A stretch of 64,000 nt of DNA. Source: Methylobacterium aquaticum. GTDB lineage: Bacteria > Pseudomonadota > Alphaproteobacteria > Rhizobiales > Beijerinckiaceae. The stretch lies in contig NZ_CP043627.1 of assembly GCF_016804325.1 (NCBI RefSeq), forward strand, positions 3,919,001 to 3,983,000, written 5' to 3'. Below, one piece after another: positions 1 through 9,344 of the stretch; the first letter of the stretch is position 1, and the number at the start of each line of letters is the position of its first letter. The translations under genes and the position numbers were made by a program. The notes under the pieces were generated by a model. That model saw only the letters and a list, made by a program, of their open reading frames with translations, was not told the DNA's origin and did no database searches.

Positions 1-1269
1 CTCCGCCTCCATCACCTCCGGCGCCACGCCCAGATGCTCGGCGACCAGGCGGGCGCGTAGATGACGGAGCGCGGCGCGCTCCTCCGGGGTCCGGGCCTCG
101 ACGGCGAGGTCGCATTCGGTGTCGAGGGCGACCGAGCGGTTGTTGAGGTTCGAGGAGCCGATGCGCAGGAAAACATCGTCGATCAGGACGAGCTTGGCGT
201 GGACCTCGATCTCGCGATCCCCCTCCGGCCCCGGCACGACAGGGTAGGCCACGAAGAGACGGCCGAAGCGGTCGACCTCGCGCAGGCGCCGCAGCACCCG
301 GTCGCGCGGCGTGCCCATGGCGACGCGCTCGGTGAAGTTGTGCGAGCGGCGCGTCAGCACCACCACGATCTCAGGCCCCGCCTCCGCCGCGAGATGGGCG
401 GCCAGCGCATCGGCGACGAAATTGGCCGTGAGGTACTGCGCCTCGAGGTAGATCGTCTCCTTCGCCGCCGCCAGCGACGCGGCGGTGAGCGCCGCCGCCT
501 CCTCGACCGAGGGCTCGTCGCCCTGGAGCGGCATGGTGCGGGCGATGGCGACGGGGGCGTCGGTGAAGAGGGGCGCCAGCCCCTGCGGCCAGACCGGGAC
601 GGCGGCCGTCACCGGCGCCAGACCCTCGCCGGTGGCGGCGCGCCAGCGCTCGCGGGCGATGTCGCCGAGGCGCACCGCCGCCTCGCCATCCACCGCCATC
701 TGCAGGTCGTGGACCGGCGGGTAGAGATCGCCGTCGGGATTGGTGCGCAAGGGGTCGCCGGCCGTATGGGCGGGGGTGTCCCAGCGCCCGACCGTGAGAT
801 CGATCCCGCCGCAGAAGGCGATCCGGTCGTCGATGCAGACGAGCTTCTGGTGATGGGCGGCGTAGAGCGGGTGGTGGGTATCGAGGCGCACCTCGACCCG
901 CGGATGCGCCTCCCACTCCGCCCCGAACAGCAGCGGCAAAGCCGCGCCCGGCCCGTGCACCGTCGCGACGCTCCAGACCAGCACCCGCACGTGAAGATCG
1001 GGCCGCTGCGCCGCGAGGTCGCGCAGGAACGGCCCCAAGGGCGGCGACTCCTCCGGGCTGGCATCGTGGCGCAGGCGGATGCGCCCGTCGAAGTCCCAGC
1101 CGACGATCAGGATCGAGTGCTGCGCCTGGCGCAACGCATCCTCCAGCCGGGCGAAATACTCGGCGGAATCGATCATCACCGCGACCCGCTCGGCCCGGGC
1201 CACGCACCGGCAGGTGCGGCCGGGGTGGAACAGGGTGTCGGTCTCGGCGCGCGCGGGATCGATGGTCAT
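1..1269 (-). CDS. Phospholipase D / cardiolipin synthase-like protein (C-terminus beyond window)
   Basis: The reading frame opens at an ATG (1269-1267) and stays open to the window edge, giving at least 423 residues. Two HKD catalytic motifs are visible: H140-x-K142 with D147 in AHHQKLVCIDD, followed by GGID, and a second near residue 356 in VHAKLVLIDD followed by GSSNLNNRS. Paired HKD motifs define the phospholipase D superfamily, which includes cardiolipin synthases and PLD hydrolases acting on phosphodiester bonds. No signal peptide or N-terminal membrane segments are seen, unlike classical bacterial cardiolipin synthases, so a soluble PLD-like enzyme is more likely. It is divergent from the SNF2 helicase gene. 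A long open frame on the opposite strand over the same bases is a high-GC shadow. Confidence 0.85.
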   Translation of the reverse strand, partial: MTIDPARAETDTLFHPGRTCRCVARAERVAVMIDSAEYFARLEDALRQAQHSILIVGWDFDGRIRLRHDASPEESPPLGPFLRDLAAQRPDLHVRVLVWSVATVHGPGAALPLLFGAEWEAHPRVEVRLDTHHPLYAAHHQKLVCIDDRIAFCGGIDLTVGRWDTPAHTAGDPLRTNPDGDLYPPVHDLQMAVDGEAAVRLGDIARERWRAATGEGLAPVTAAVPVWPQGLAPLFTDAPVAIARTMPLQGDEPSVEEAAALTAASLAAAKETIYLEAQYLTANFVADALAAHLAAEAGPEIVVVLTRRSHNFTERVAMGTPRDRVLRRLREVDRFGRLFVAYPVVPGPEGDREIEVHAKLVLIDDVFLRIGSSNLNNRSVALDTECDLAVEARTPEERAALRHLRARLVAEHLGVAPEVMEAE

Positions 1270-1442
1270 GAGCGCTGGTGGACTCCTCGCATTCCTTTGG
1301 TCCCGGAACGGCAGGCGGGGCCGTCCGTTCCGGAGCGACGGGAAACGCACAGGCGATTTGCCCGGAGGCTGCCGCAACGGTTCCCTTGACCGGCCCGGCT
1401 TCCTACCTTGGCCCGCAGAGCCCGGAGGTGGATCCCGTTTCG

Positions 1443-4400
1443 ATGCGCAGGAAGAAGTCCTTCACCGAACGCGACATCCTGCGCAACTGCGGCCACGCCT
1501 CCTTCCACGACGGCGCGCGCGACCTGGCGCAGGGCCGGGTGATCGAGATCGAGGCCGACGGGGACGAGTACGTCGAGGGCGACGTCGAGAGCGGCAGCGG
1601 ACGGACGGTGTACAGCGTCTCGATCGAGGTGGGTCAGGATCCCGGCGGCGTCGGCATCAGCGGGATCTGCACCTGCCGGGACCGCTTCAATTGCCGGCAC
1701 GTGGCGGCGGTGCTGCTCGCGGCGCTGAACGGCACCGCCGTCCGGCCCCCGCCGCCTGCGCCGCCGACCCCCGAGGAGCGGGCGGCCCGCCTGCTCCGGC
1801 TCCAGGATTCGACGACCGACGACACCCTGTCGCCCGAGCTGACGACCTGGGTGGCGCGCCTCGACCAGGTCCGCAAGACCGGCAGCGAGGAGTTTCCGCC
1901 CGATATCGACCGGCGCCTGATCTACGTCGTCCTGGCCCTGCCCGGCCGCGGCGGCACCGCGCCCCGGCTCGCCGTCGCGCCGATGCAGGCCCGGATCCTG
2001 AAGAGCGGGGCGATGTCCGCCAAGGCGCGCCCGGTCGATCCACACAGCCTCGGCTATGTCGGGAGCCCGCCCCAGTACCTGCGCCCGTCCGACCGGCGCA
2101 TCCTCAAGGCCCTCGGTGGGCGGATGCGCGAGACCGACGGCGACGGGCCGCCGGCCTATCCCCTCGTCGACCAGACCGGCGCCGGGATCCTGGACCAGGT
2201 GCTGGCCACCGGCCGCGCCCGGTTCGAGACCGTGCTGGGACCGGCGCTGGCGGCAGGCCCAGCACGGCGCGGCCACCTCGCCTGGATCGAGGGCGAGGAG
2301 ACCCTGACGCCCCGGCCCGTCCTCGACGGAGAGGCCGAGGGGAGCACCGTCCTGGCGCTGGCCGCCCAGCCGCCGGCCTATCTCGACCCGGAAGCCGGGC
2401 TCGTCGGGCCGATCGAGGTCGGGCTGCCGCCGCACCTCGCCGCCGCCCTGCTGGCGGCACCGCCGGTGCCGGCCTCCGCCGCGCCCGCCCTCAACGCCGC
2501 CCTGGCCAAGCAGGTGCCTGGCCTAGACCTGCGCCTGCCGGAGCCGCCACGGGAGACGGTGGTGGACCAGGCGCCGGTGCCTGTGCTGCGCCTGACCCAG
2601 ATCGAGGTGCCGGCGCCCATTTCCTACTATCCGATCGGCCAGCAGCCGCCGCCCGAGCCGCTGCGCCTCGCCGCCCTCTCCTTCCGCTACGGCCCGGTGA
2701 CGGTGCCGTTCGGCGACCTGCGGGCGAAGCCGACGCGGCTCGCGAAGGGCCGGCTCTACGTGGTCGAGCGCGACGTGGCGGCCGAGCAGCGGGCGGTGGC
2801 GCGGCTCCTCGCCCACGGCCTGTCGCCGGCTGAGGAGCGCCGCGTGGACCTGCCCAAGACCCATGCCCGGGACTTCCTGCCCGATGGCGGCGAGGAGGCC
2901 TGGACGGCGCTCCAGTCCGAGGCCCTGCCCGCCCTGAAGGCCGAGGGCTTCGAGATCGTGACGGATCGGAGCTTCCGCGGCCGGGTGCTGCACCCGGATG
3001 CCGCGGTCGAGTTCGAGATCCACGAAAGCTCCGGCATCGACTGGCTCGAACTCGACCTCGGGGTCGAGATCGAGGGCGAGCGCATCCCCCTCGCCGAGCC
3101 GATCGCGGCGCTCCTGGCGCGTCCCGACTTCACCATCGAGGCGATCGACGAGGCCTCGCCCGAGCCGGTGATGCTGCCGCTCGGCGACGGGCGGCTCCTG
3201 GCCCTGCCGGGGTCGCGCCTCAAGCCGATCCTGCTCGCTCTGCGCGAGCTCAGCCTCGGCGGCGCCTCGGGCGAGGGCGGGCGCCTGCGGCTCGGCCTCG
3301 TCGATGCCGCGACGCTGGCGGCCCTGGAGCGGATGAGCGAGGCGGCGATGCTGGCCTGGCGCGGCGGCGAGGCCTTGCGCGCCATGGGCCGGATGCTGCT
3401 GGCCGAGGGCGGCATCCCGCCTGTCGCCCCGCCTGAGACTTTCCGCGCATCCTTGCGGCCCTACCAGGCGGAAGGCCTGTCCTGGCTCGCCTTCCTGCGC
3501 GATGCCGGCCTCGGCGGGATCCTCGCCGACGACATGGGGCTCGGCAAGACCGTGCAGGCCCTGGCGCTGATCGCCCGCGAGAAGGCGGAAGGTCGCCTCG
3601 ACCGGCCGGCCCTGGTGATCGCCCCGACGAGCCTGATGGCGAACTGGCGCCGGGAGGCGGAGCGCTTCGCCCCCGACCTCTCCGTGCTGGTGCTGCACGG
3701 CCAGGGCCGGCGCGAGCATTTCGACGCGATCGACGGCCACGACGTCGTGCTGACGACCTATCCCCTCGTCGTCCGCGACCAGGCGGTGCTCTCGGGCCAG
3801 GACTGGCACCTCCTGATCCTCGACGAGGCGCAGACGATCAAGAACCCGGACGCGACGACGACCCAGCTGATCCACGGCCTGTCGGCCCGGCACCGGTTCT
3901 GCCTCTCGGGCACGCCGCTGGAGAACAACCTCGCCGAATTGTGGTCGCTGTTCTCCTTCGCCTGCCCGGGGCTTCTCGGCGAGCGCAAGACCTTTGCCCG
4001 GACCTGGCGCACGCCGATCGAGAAGCACGGCGATGCCGAGCGCAGCCGGCTGCTCGCCCGCCGGATCAAGCCGTTCCTGCTACGGCGGACCAAGGAGCAG
4101 GTGGCGCGCGACCTGCCGCCGAAGACCGAGATCACCGAGGAGGTCGAGATGGGCGAGGCCCAGCGCGCCCTCTACGAGTCGATCCGGCTCGCCATGCACG
4201 CGAAGGTGCGGGAGGCGATCGCCGCCAAGGGCTGGGAGCGCAGCCGGATCGTCATCCTCGACGCCCTGCTCAAGCTGCGCCAGGCCTGCTGCGACCCGCG
4301 CCTCCTGAAGCTCGACCGGGCAGGTGAGGCCGGCTCGGCCAAGCTGGAGCGGCTGGAGGAACTGCTCGACGCGCTCCTGGCCGAGGGTCGCCGGGTGCTG

Positions 4401-4841
4401 GTCTTCTCGCAATTCACCTCGATGCTCGCGCTCATCAAGCCGCGGCTGGACCAGGCCGGCATCGCCTATACCGAGCTGACCGGCCGCACCCGCGACCGGG
4501 AGGGCGCGATCCGGCGCTTCGAGACCGGCGAGGCGCGGGTGTTCCTGATCAGCCTCAAGGCCGGCGGCACTGGGCTCAACCTCGTCGCCGCCGACACGGT
4601 GATCCTCTACGATCCGTGGTGGAACCCGGCGGTGGAGGCGCAGGCGATCGACCGCGCCCACCGCATCGGCCAGGACAAGCCGGTCTTCGTCCACAAGCTC
4701 GTCGCGTCCCGCAGCATCGAGGAGAAGATGGAGGAGCTGAAGGCGCGCAAGAGCGCGCTGGCGGAATCCCTCTTCGACCACGAGGGCGCGCCGACCAGCG
4801 CGCTGACGCAGGCCGACCTGGATGTGCTGCTGGAGGGGTGA
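1443..4841 (+). CDS. SWIM zinc-finger SNF2-family DEAD/DEAH helicase
   Basis: This is a 1132-residue SNF2 ATPase. The N-terminus carries a SWIM zinc finger (CTCRDRFNC followed by RH, near residues 77-88). A long middle region of low recognisability follows. The C-terminal half is the two-lobed motor: Walker A DDMGLGKT near residue 697, the DEAQ box in LILDEAQTIKN near 791, SGTPLENN, and the C-lobe with GTGLNLVAADTVILYDPWWN and RAHRIGQ. Such proteins translocate on duplex DNA, and bacterial SWIM-SNF2 proteins are thought to act in repair or transcription recycling. The ATG at 1443 was chosen because the recognisable domain begins there and a GGAGG lies at about 1425-1429; the frame is open further upstream to 1278. 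Confidence 0.9.
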   Translation: MRRKKSFTERDILRNCGHASFHDGARDLAQGRVIEIEADGDEYVEGDVESGSGRTVYSVSIEVGQDPGGVGISGICTCRDRFNCRHVAAVLLAALNGTAVRPPPPAPPTPEERAARLLRLQDSTTDDTLSPELTTWVARLDQVRKTGSEEFPPDIDRRLIYVVLALPGRGGTAPRLAVAPMQARILKSGAMSAKARPVDPHSLGYVGSPPQYLRPSDRRILKALGGRMRETDGDGPPAYPLVDQTGAGILDQVLATGRARFETVLGPALAAGPARRGHLAWIEGEETLTPRPVLDGEAEGSTVLALAAQPPAYLDPEAGLVGPIEVGLPPHLAAALLAAPPVPASAAPALNAALAKQVPGLDLRLPEPPRETVVDQAPVPVLRLTQIEVPAPISYYPIGQQPPPEPLRLAALSFRYGPVTVPFGDLRAKPTRLAKGRLYVVERDVAAEQRAVARLLAHGLSPAEERRVDLPKTHARDFLPDGGEEAWTALQSEALPALKAEGFEIVTDRSFRGRVLHPDAAVEFEIHESSGIDWLELDLGVEIEGERIPLAEPIAALLARPDFTIEAIDEASPEPVMLPLGDGRLLALPGSRLKPILLALRELSLGGASGEGGRLRLGLVDAATLAALERMSEAAMLAWRGGEALRAMGRMLLAEGGIPPVAPPETFRASLRPYQAEGLSWLAFLRDAGLGGILADDMGLGKTVQALALIAREKAEGRLDRPALVIAPTSLMANWRREAERFAPDLSVLVLHGQGRREHFDAIDGHDVVLTTYPLVVRDQAVLSGQDWHLLILDEAQTIKNPDATTTQLIHGLSARHRFCLSGTPLENNLAELWSLFSFACPGLLGERKTFARTWRTPIEKHGDAERSRLLARRIKPFLLRRTKEQVARDLPPKTEITEEVEMGEAQRALYESIRLAMHAKVREAIAAKGWERSRIVILDALLKLRQACCDPRLLKLDRAGEAGSAKLERLEELLDALLAEGRRVLVFSQFTSMLALIKPRLDQAGIAYTELTGRTRDREGAIRRFETGEARVFLISLKAGGTGLNLVAADTVILYDPWWNPAVEAQAIDRAHRIGQDKPVFVHKLVASRSIEEKMEELKARKSALAESLFDHEGAPTSALTQADLDVLLEG

Positions 4842-4907
4842 GGCGAGGATGCCTCTTCGCTCACGCGCCTCTGTTCAGGACGATCTCCCGGGCATGAAAC
4901 CCTCGCT

Positions 4908-4947
4908 GTCATCCCGGATTTCGTCGAAGACGAAAGCCCGGAATGAC
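4908..4947. repeat. Short palindromic repeat, family D (copy D3)
   Basis: The arms GTCATCCCGG and CCCGGAATGAC enclose an inner stem (TTTCGTC/GACGAAA). The same outer arms recur at 16072-16111, 24870-24996, 41703-41843 and 49371-49509 with different interiors. It lies 66 bases after the helicase stop codon and could also act as a weak terminator. Confidence 0.6.
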
Positions 4948-5005
4948 GCGGCTGGTTCGAGAACCGGATCGACTTCCGACATCGACTGCGTGATCGAATT
5001 CCACT

Positions 5006-5150
5006 TCCCATCCGCGACCTCATCCTGAGGTGTTGGTCGATCGAAGATCGACTGACCTCGAAGGAGGGCTCCAGGGATCGCGGAGGCTTCTGGAGCCCTC
5101 CTTCGAGGCTCCCTGCGGTCGCACCTCAGGATGAGGTCGCGGATGGGAGC
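5006..5150. repeat. Nested palindromic repeat, family A (copy A1)
   Basis: A 145-base element whose ends (5006-5032 and 5124-5150) are a perfect 27-base inverted repeat containing CCTCATCCTGAGG. Inside is a core inverted repeat CCTCGAAGGAGGGCTCCAG with its complement, plus a short hairpin GTCGATC-GAA-GATCGAC at 5036-5052 on the left side only. Copies occur at 9149-9281, 26131-26252, 53088-53232, 55691-55813 and a fragment at 55873-55912. Confidence 0.85.
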
Positions 5151-5180
5151 GCACGCATGATCTCAAATAAATAGCTTCTC

Positions 5181-5305
5181 ATACCAACGGTCGTTGGAAA
5201 CGACCGTTGGTTCCGTTCTCGAATTTTCGTCAAGCCTCTGGCTTGGCGTAGACAATTCGAGATGGCTCAATGGCCCGATGCGTCAGCATCTTGGGCCATT
5301 GGTAT
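5181..5305. repeat. Three-hairpin repeat, family B (copy B1)
   Basis: The element runs from ATACCAA to TTGGTAT and contains three successive hairpins. These are CCAACGGTCGTT/ACGACCGTTGG, TCGAATT/AATTCGA with an inner AAGCC/GGCTT, and AATGGCCC/GGGCCATT. A near-identical copy is at 34504-34627. The last base of this copy is the final base of the TGA stop codon of the EAL gene on the minus strand. Confidence 0.85.
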
Positions 5306-6072
5306 CACGCCGCCTGCCGCATCCCCGGCAGGTTCAGCTCCGGCAGGGCCTCGACCGTGGGCCGGGCGAAGAGGTAGCCCTGGAACAGGGTGATGCCCGC
5401 TTCGCGGAGCGCCGCGAGTTCGTCGGCCGTCTCGATCCCCTCGGCGATCACCGCGACGCCGATCGCCCGGGCGATGCCGATCACGCCCGCGACGATCGCC
5501 CGCCGGGCCGGCGAACCGGCGATGCCGCGGATCAGCTCCATGTCGAGCTTGATCAGGTCGGGCTGGAACCGCGCCAGGAGCCCCAGGCCGGCATAGCCGG
5601 CGCCGAAATCGTCGAGCGCGGTGAGGAAGCCGCGCTGGCGGTAATCGGTGATGATGCGCTGGACGTGGGCGACGTCGATCATGCGCTCGTTCTCGGTGAA
5701 CTCGAACATGATCCGCTGGTGCGCGAACCCGATGCGCCGCGCCGCCTCCAGGGTCGCCCGGATGCAGGCCGCCGGCTCGTAGACGGCGTTGGGCAGGAAG
5801 TTGATCGACAGCCGCACGTCGCCGGCCGGAAACAGCCCGCCGGCCAGCTCGATCGCCTTGGTGCGGCAGGCCTGGTCGAAGCGGTAGCGGTTGTCGTCGT
5901 CGACCTGGCCGAGGATGTGGCCCGCCCCCTGCCCCTCGGTGCCGCGCACCAGGGCCTCGTAGCCCCAGACGCCCCCGGTCTCGAGGTCGACGATCGGGTG
6001 GAACGCCATCGTGAAGGTGAAGGGCAGCGGCTCGCCGCTCCTGCACTGCCCGCACCCGCTGCGCTTCGTCAT
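5305..6072 (-). CDS. EAL-domain cyclic-di-GMP phosphodiesterase
   Basis: A 255-residue, single-domain EAL protein. EAL is at residues 39-41 (GYEALVRG), followed by NFLPNA, FEFTENE, DDFGAGYAGL, IKLDMELI, AEGIET and GYLFARP. All metal-binding and catalytic positions expected of an active c-di-GMP phosphodiesterase appear present. No signal peptide or membrane segment is seen; a CGQC motif near residue 7 could bind a metal or be redox active (speculative). The ATG at 6072 was preferred over a GTG at 6120 that would add 16 residues. The gene stands alone, and its stop codon is fused to repeat B1. Confidence 0.88.
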   Translation of the reverse strand: MTKRSGCGQCRSGEPLPFTFTMAFHPIVDLETGGVWGYEALVRGTEGQGAGHILGQVDDDNRYRFDQACRTKAIELAGGLFPAGDVRLSINFLPNAVYEPAACIRATLEAARRIGFAHQRIMFEFTENERMIDVAHVQRIITDYRQRGFLTALDDFGAGYAGLGLLARFQPDLIKLDMELIRGIAGSPARRAIVAGVIGIARAIGVAVIAEGIETADELAALREAGITLFQGYLFARPTVEALPELNLPGMRQAA

Positions 6073-6193
6073 GATACTACCAGGCTCCGTCGGCGGATAC
6101 CCTCCCACCGTTATCTTCACGCAATATGAAAACCGGCCCCGCGGATGCGAAACTAAGACGATTGTCCTGCGACGCGATCGTCCCGGAAACGCC

Positions 6194-6808
6194 TCACCCC
6201 CGCGGCACCGCGTTGACCCACAAGACCACGGCGATCCGGTCGGCGGACGGATTGCGGTAGCGGTGCGGGCGCCGGCTGGCGAAGCGGAAGCTGTCGCCCG
6301 GCCCGAGCTCCGCCGTCGTGTCCTCGACCGTGAGGACGAGGCCCCCCTCCATCACCAGCCCGGCCTCCTCGCCGTCATGGACTAGGGGCGCGTCGCCGGT
6401 GCCGGCCCCCGGCGCGAGCTGCATCAGGAACAGGCTCAGGGCCGCGTCGCCTTGCGTCAGCAACTGCTTGGTGATGCCGGCGCGCCAGAGGGTGAGCGCC
6501 GCCCGCTCCCCGGCCCGGGTGACGATCCCGTCGGCGGCCGCCCCCTCCGGCGCGCCGAACAGGGCGCCGAGCCCGACCCCGAACAGGTCCGCGACCTGCG
6601 TCAGCGCCCGCAGCGACGGCGAGGACAGGCCGCGCTCGACCTGGCTGAGATAGCCGATCGACAGGCCGGTCAGCGCCGCCACCGCCTTGAGCGAGAGCCC
6701 GCGCTCCTGCCGCAAGGCGCGCAGCCGCCGGCCGACCGCGAGATCGGCCGCCATCGGCCCGTCCATCTGCTCATTTGGTTGCCGATCTGCCGCCTGTTTC
6801 ATGTGCAT
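6194..6808 (-). CDS. XRE-family regulator with C-terminal cupin domain
   Basis: About 204 residues. A helix-turn-helix occupies roughly residues 20-75 (LRALRQERGLSLKAVAALTG, then GYLSQVERGLSSPSL). A cupin fold follows at about 125-200 (VHDGEEAGLVMEGGL, ELGPGDSF). This is the architecture of PuuR-type regulators, which sense a small amine or amino-acid ligand through the cupin. The gene is divergent from an amino-acid ABC importer and close to an FAD amine oxidase, so it probably represses them. The start is uncertain: ATGs at 6808 and 6802 fall inside a perfect palindrome (6797-6812) that looks like its own operator, and ATG 6766 is an alternative that keeps the whole HTH. Confidence 0.85.
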   Translation of the reverse strand: MHMKQAADRQPNEQMDGPMAADLAVGRRLRALRQERGLSLKAVAALTGLSIGYLSQVERGLSSPSLRALTQVADLFGVGLGALFGAPEGAAADGIVTRAGERAALTLWRAGITKQLLTQGDAALSLFLMQLAPGAGTGDAPLVHDGEEAGLVMEGGLVLTVEDTTAELGPGDSFRFASRRPHRYRNPSADRIAVVLWVNAVPRG

Positions 6809-6812
6809 GAAA
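6797..6812. promoter_or_regulatory. Candidate operator 1 of the XRE-cupin regulator
   Basis: TTTCATG-TG-CATGAAA is a perfect inverted repeat at the 5' end of the regulator gene. A related element (TTCAT-GTCA-ATGAA) lies about 50 bases away on the importer side. The placement fits autoregulation, but binding is inferred. Confidence 0.5.
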
Positions 6813-6847
6813 TTCGATTGCGTGATGCAGCGAATTATGGCCTGATG

Positions 6848-6861
6848 TTCATGTCAATGAA
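6848..6861. promoter_or_regulatory. Candidate operator 2, importer side
   Basis: TTCAT-GTCA-ATGAA shares the TTCAT/ATGAA arms with the palindrome at 6797-6812 and lies 50 bases before the start of the ABC substrate-binding protein gene. It is probably the site controlling the importer operon. Confidence 0.45.
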
Positions 6862-6910
6862 ATTTAAGTGATGTGGCGGCCGGCCGCACACAACCGTCAG
6901 GGGAGATAGG

Positions 6911-7693
6911 ATGACGAGGCGTCTGATGCGGGCCGCGGGTGCGGCCCTGGTGCTGCTCGCCGGAAGCGCGCTCGCCCGCCCCGCCCTGGCGCAGGAGACG
7001 GTCCGGGTCGGCTCGACGCCGACCGGCGTGCCCTTCACCTTCCTCGACACCAAGACCAACACCATCCAGGGCGTGATGGTGGACGTGATCACCGCCATCG
7101 GCAAGCAGGCCGGCTTCTCAGTGCAGATCGAGCCGTTCCAGTTCTCGAGCCTGATCGCCGCGCTCAACGCCAGGAAGATCGACGCGATCTCGGCGGCGAT
7201 GTTCATCACAGCGCCGCGCAAGGAGGTGATCGCCTTCTCCGAGCCGGTCTACGCCTATGGCGAGGGGCTGGTGGTGCCGAAGGCCGACACCAAGGCCTAC
7301 ACGGCGTTTTCCGACCTGAAGGGCGAGGTCGTCGGTGCCCAGGTCGGCACCGCCTTCGTCGACGCGCTCAAGAAATCCGGCGAGTTCGGCGAGGTGAAGG
7401 CCTACGACACGTTCCCGGACATGCTGCGGGACGTCAATGCCGGCCGGGTCAAGGCGATCTTCGCCGACGCGCCGATCATCGCCTACAACCTCAAGAGCGG
7501 CAACTTCCCCAACGCCCACCTCGTCGCCTCGTACAAGCCGGTGGTCGTCGGCTCGGTCGGCATCGGCGTGCGCAAGGACGACACGGCGCTGCTCGCCAAG
7601 ATCAATGCGGGGCTCGCCAAGATCAAGGAGAACGGCGAGCTGGCGAAGATCCTGGAGAAGTGGGGCCTGCAACCGTCGGTGAACCCGTCCTGA
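6911..7693 (+). CDS. ABC transporter substrate-binding protein, polar amino-acid family
   Basis: A 260-residue periplasmic solute-binding protein of family 3. The signal peptide covers about residues 1-27 and ends ALAQ-E. The mature part starts [14 protein letters not shown] and has typical family features ([43 protein letters not shown]). It captures amino acids or related small polar amines for the permease and ATPase encoded directly downstream. A GGGGAGATAGG ribosome site precedes the ATG. The specific ligand cannot be read from the sequence; the PuuR-like regulator and the amine oxidase suggest a polyamine-derived or amino-acid ligand. Confidence 0.9.
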   Translation: MTRRLMRAAGAALVLLAGSALARPALAQETVRVGSTPTGVPFTFLDTKTNTIQGVMVDVITAIGKQAGFSVQIEPFQFSSLIAALNARKIDAISAAMFITAPRKEVIAFSEPVYAYGEGLVVPKADTKAYTAFSDLKGEVVGAQVGTAFVDALKKSGEFGEVKAYDTFPDMLRDVNAGRVKAIFADAPIIAYNLKSGNFPNAHLVASYKPVVVGSVGIGVRKDDTALLAKINAGLAKIKENGELAKILEKWGLQPSVNPS

Positions 7694-7710
7694 TCGGCTG
7701 AGACCGTCCC

Positions 7711-8367
7711 ATGTCCGGCTTCCTGTCCGACGCCCGCGAGTTCATGCCGATCCTGCTCCAGGGCGTGGGGCTGACGATCCTGATCACCGCGGGCTCGCTC
7801 GTGGTCTCGACCGCGCTCGGCCTCGTCTGGGCGATGATGCGGGTGTCGGGCGTGCCCGTCCTGTCGTTCATCGCCGCGAGCTTCATCAACGTGATCCGGG
7901 GCATCCCGATCATCGTGCAGCTGTTCTACATCTACTTCGTGCTGCCGGATTTCGGGGTGTCGCTCACGGGGGTGCAGGCGGGGATCATCGGCCTCGGGCT
8001 GGCCTATTCGGCCTACCAGGCCGAGAATTTCCGCGCCGCCATCGAGGCGATCGACAAGGGCCAGGTCGAGGCGGCGCAGACCATCGGCATGGGCTGGGGG
8101 CTGACGATGCGGCGGGTGCTGCTGCCGCAGGCCTTTCGCGCCGCCCTGCCGCCCTTCGGCAACGTGATGATCATGATGCTGAAGGATTCGTCGCAGGCCT
8201 CGACCATCACGGTGGCCGAGCTGGCGCTCCAGGGCAAGCTCATCGCCTCCTCGACCTTCAAGAACACCAGCGTGTTCACCCTGGTGGCGCTGATGTACCT
8301 GGCCCTGAGCCTGCCGCTGATCCTGATCGTGCGCCATTTCGAGAAGCAGCAGGCCGGCCGGCGATGA
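7711..8367 (+). CDS. ABC transporter permease, polar amino-acid (HisM) family
   Basis: A 218-residue inner-membrane permease with several hydrophobic segments (first [20 protein letters not shown]). The cytoplasmic coupling loop is [20 protein letters not shown], the EAA signature of this family. It begins 17 bases after the binding-protein stop codon and overlaps the ATPase start by 4 bases, so the three genes are translationally coupled. One permease gene is present, so the channel is probably a homodimer. Confidence 0.9.
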   Translation: MSGFLSDAREFMPILLQGVGLTILITAGSLVVSTALGLVWAMMRVSGVPVLSFIAASFINVIRGIPIIVQLFYIYFVLPDFGVSLTGVQAGIIGLGLAYSAYQAENFRAAIEAIDKGQVEAAQTIGMGWGLTMRRVLLPQAFRAALPPFGNVMIMMLKDSSQASTITVAELALQGKLIASSTFKNTSVFTLVALMYLALSLPLILIVRHFEKQQAGRR

Positions 8368-9095
8368 TCGAGCTCGACGACGTCCGCAAATCCTACGGCG
8401 CGCTGCCCGTCCTCAAGGGCATCACCGCGCGGGTCTCGAAGGGCGAGGTGGTCTGCGTGATCGGGCCGTCGGGCTCGGGCAAGTCGACCGTGCTCCGCTG
8501 CATCAACGGGCTCGAATCCTACGAGGGCGGCACCATCACGGTGAATGGCCGCAAGGTCGACCGGTCCGACCGCTCGATCCGGAGCGTGCGGGTCCAGGTC
8601 TCGATGGTGTTCCAGCGGTTCAACCTGTTCCCGCACCGCACGGCGCTCGAGAACGTCATCGAGGGGCCGATCTTCGTGAAGGGCGAGGACCGTGGGCAAG
8701 CCACCGAGCGCGGCCGGGCCCTGCTCGCCCGGGTGGGTCTCGCCGGCAAGGAGGAGGCGCACCCGCCGCAGCTCTCCGGCGGGCAGCAGCAGCGGGTCGC
8801 CATCGCCCGGGCGCTCGCCATGCGGCCCGACGCGATCCTGTTCGACGAGCCGACCTCAGCCCTCGACCCGGAGCTCGTCGGCGAGGTCCTGGGCGTGATG
8901 CGCGGGCTCGCCGAGGAGGGAATGACCATGATGGTCGTCACCCACGAGATGGGCTTTGCCCGCGAGGTCGCCGACCGGGTGCTGTTCCTCGACGGCGGCG
9001 TGATCGTCGAGGAGGGCCCGTCCCGCGAGGTGCTGGGCCGCCCGCAGCAGCCCCGCACCCAGGACTTCTTGCGGCGCGTGCTGAACCCGCTGTGA
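8364..9095 (+). CDS. ABC transporter ATP-binding protein, polar amino-acid family
   Basis: A 243-residue ATPase with Walker A GPSGSGKS near residue 34, Q-loop [10 protein letters not shown], signature [15 protein letters not shown], Walker [14 protein letters not shown] and switch histidine in MMVVTHE. The pattern is that of GlnQ/HisP-type subunits. The ATG overlaps the permease stop (ATGA). It completes an importer of the binding protein-permease-ATPase type. Confidence 0.92.
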   Translation: MIELDDVRKSYGALPVLKGITARVSKGEVVCVIGPSGSGKSTVLRCINGLESYEGGTITVNGRKVDRSDRSIRSVRVQVSMVFQRFNLFPHRTALENVIEGPIFVKGEDRGQATERGRALLARVGLAGKEEAHPPQLSGGQQQRVAIARALAMRPDAILFDEPTSALDPELVGEVLGVMRGLAEEGMTMMVVTHEMGFAREVADRVLFLDGGVIVEEGPSREVLGRPQQPRTQDFLRRVLNPL

Positions 9096-9148
9096 TGCGT
9101 TTTGTCTCAGAGCCTGTTTATCTGATTCGGGCATGCAATCCCACACGC

Positions 9149-9281
9149 GACCTCATCCTGAGGTGTCAGCCCATCGAAGATGGGCTGGCCTCGAAGGAGG
9201 GTTCCAGGGATCACAGAGGCTTCTGGAGGCCTCCTTCGAGGTCAGTCGATCGAAGATCGACTGACACCTCAGGATGAGGTG
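9149..9281. repeat. Nested palindromic repeat, family A (copy A2)
   Basis: This copy carries two side hairpins. The left one (9169-9185) is GCCCATC-GAA-GATGGGC and the right one is GTCGATC-GAA-GATCGAC, flanking the CCTCGAAGGAGG core. Compared with A1, the left hairpin shows two paired base changes that keep the stem intact. Confidence 0.85.
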
Positions 9282-9344
9282 GAAGGTAGGAGATCCCATC
9301 CTCGCTTCAGTTTTCGGAAGATCGATTCGTTCGAACAGGATCTC

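Noticed and set aside
2523..4028. 501-codon minus-strand frame inside the SNF2 helicase gene.
   Set aside because: It is fully contained in a conserved helicase gene and encodes no recognisable domain.
1..4841. PLD-family gene next to an SNF2 helicase gene, recalling DISARM defence systems (drmC and drmD).
   Set aside because: No DrmA helicase, DrmB or DNA methylase is nearby; the PLD protein has two HKD motifs of the cardiolipin synthase type and the helicase has a SWIM finger. A chance divergent pair is more likely.
5181..5305. Family B element considered as a small insertion sequence or tRNA-like gene.
   Set aside because: It has no coding capacity, no target duplication that could be seen and no cloverleaf; it is a set of three simple hairpins.
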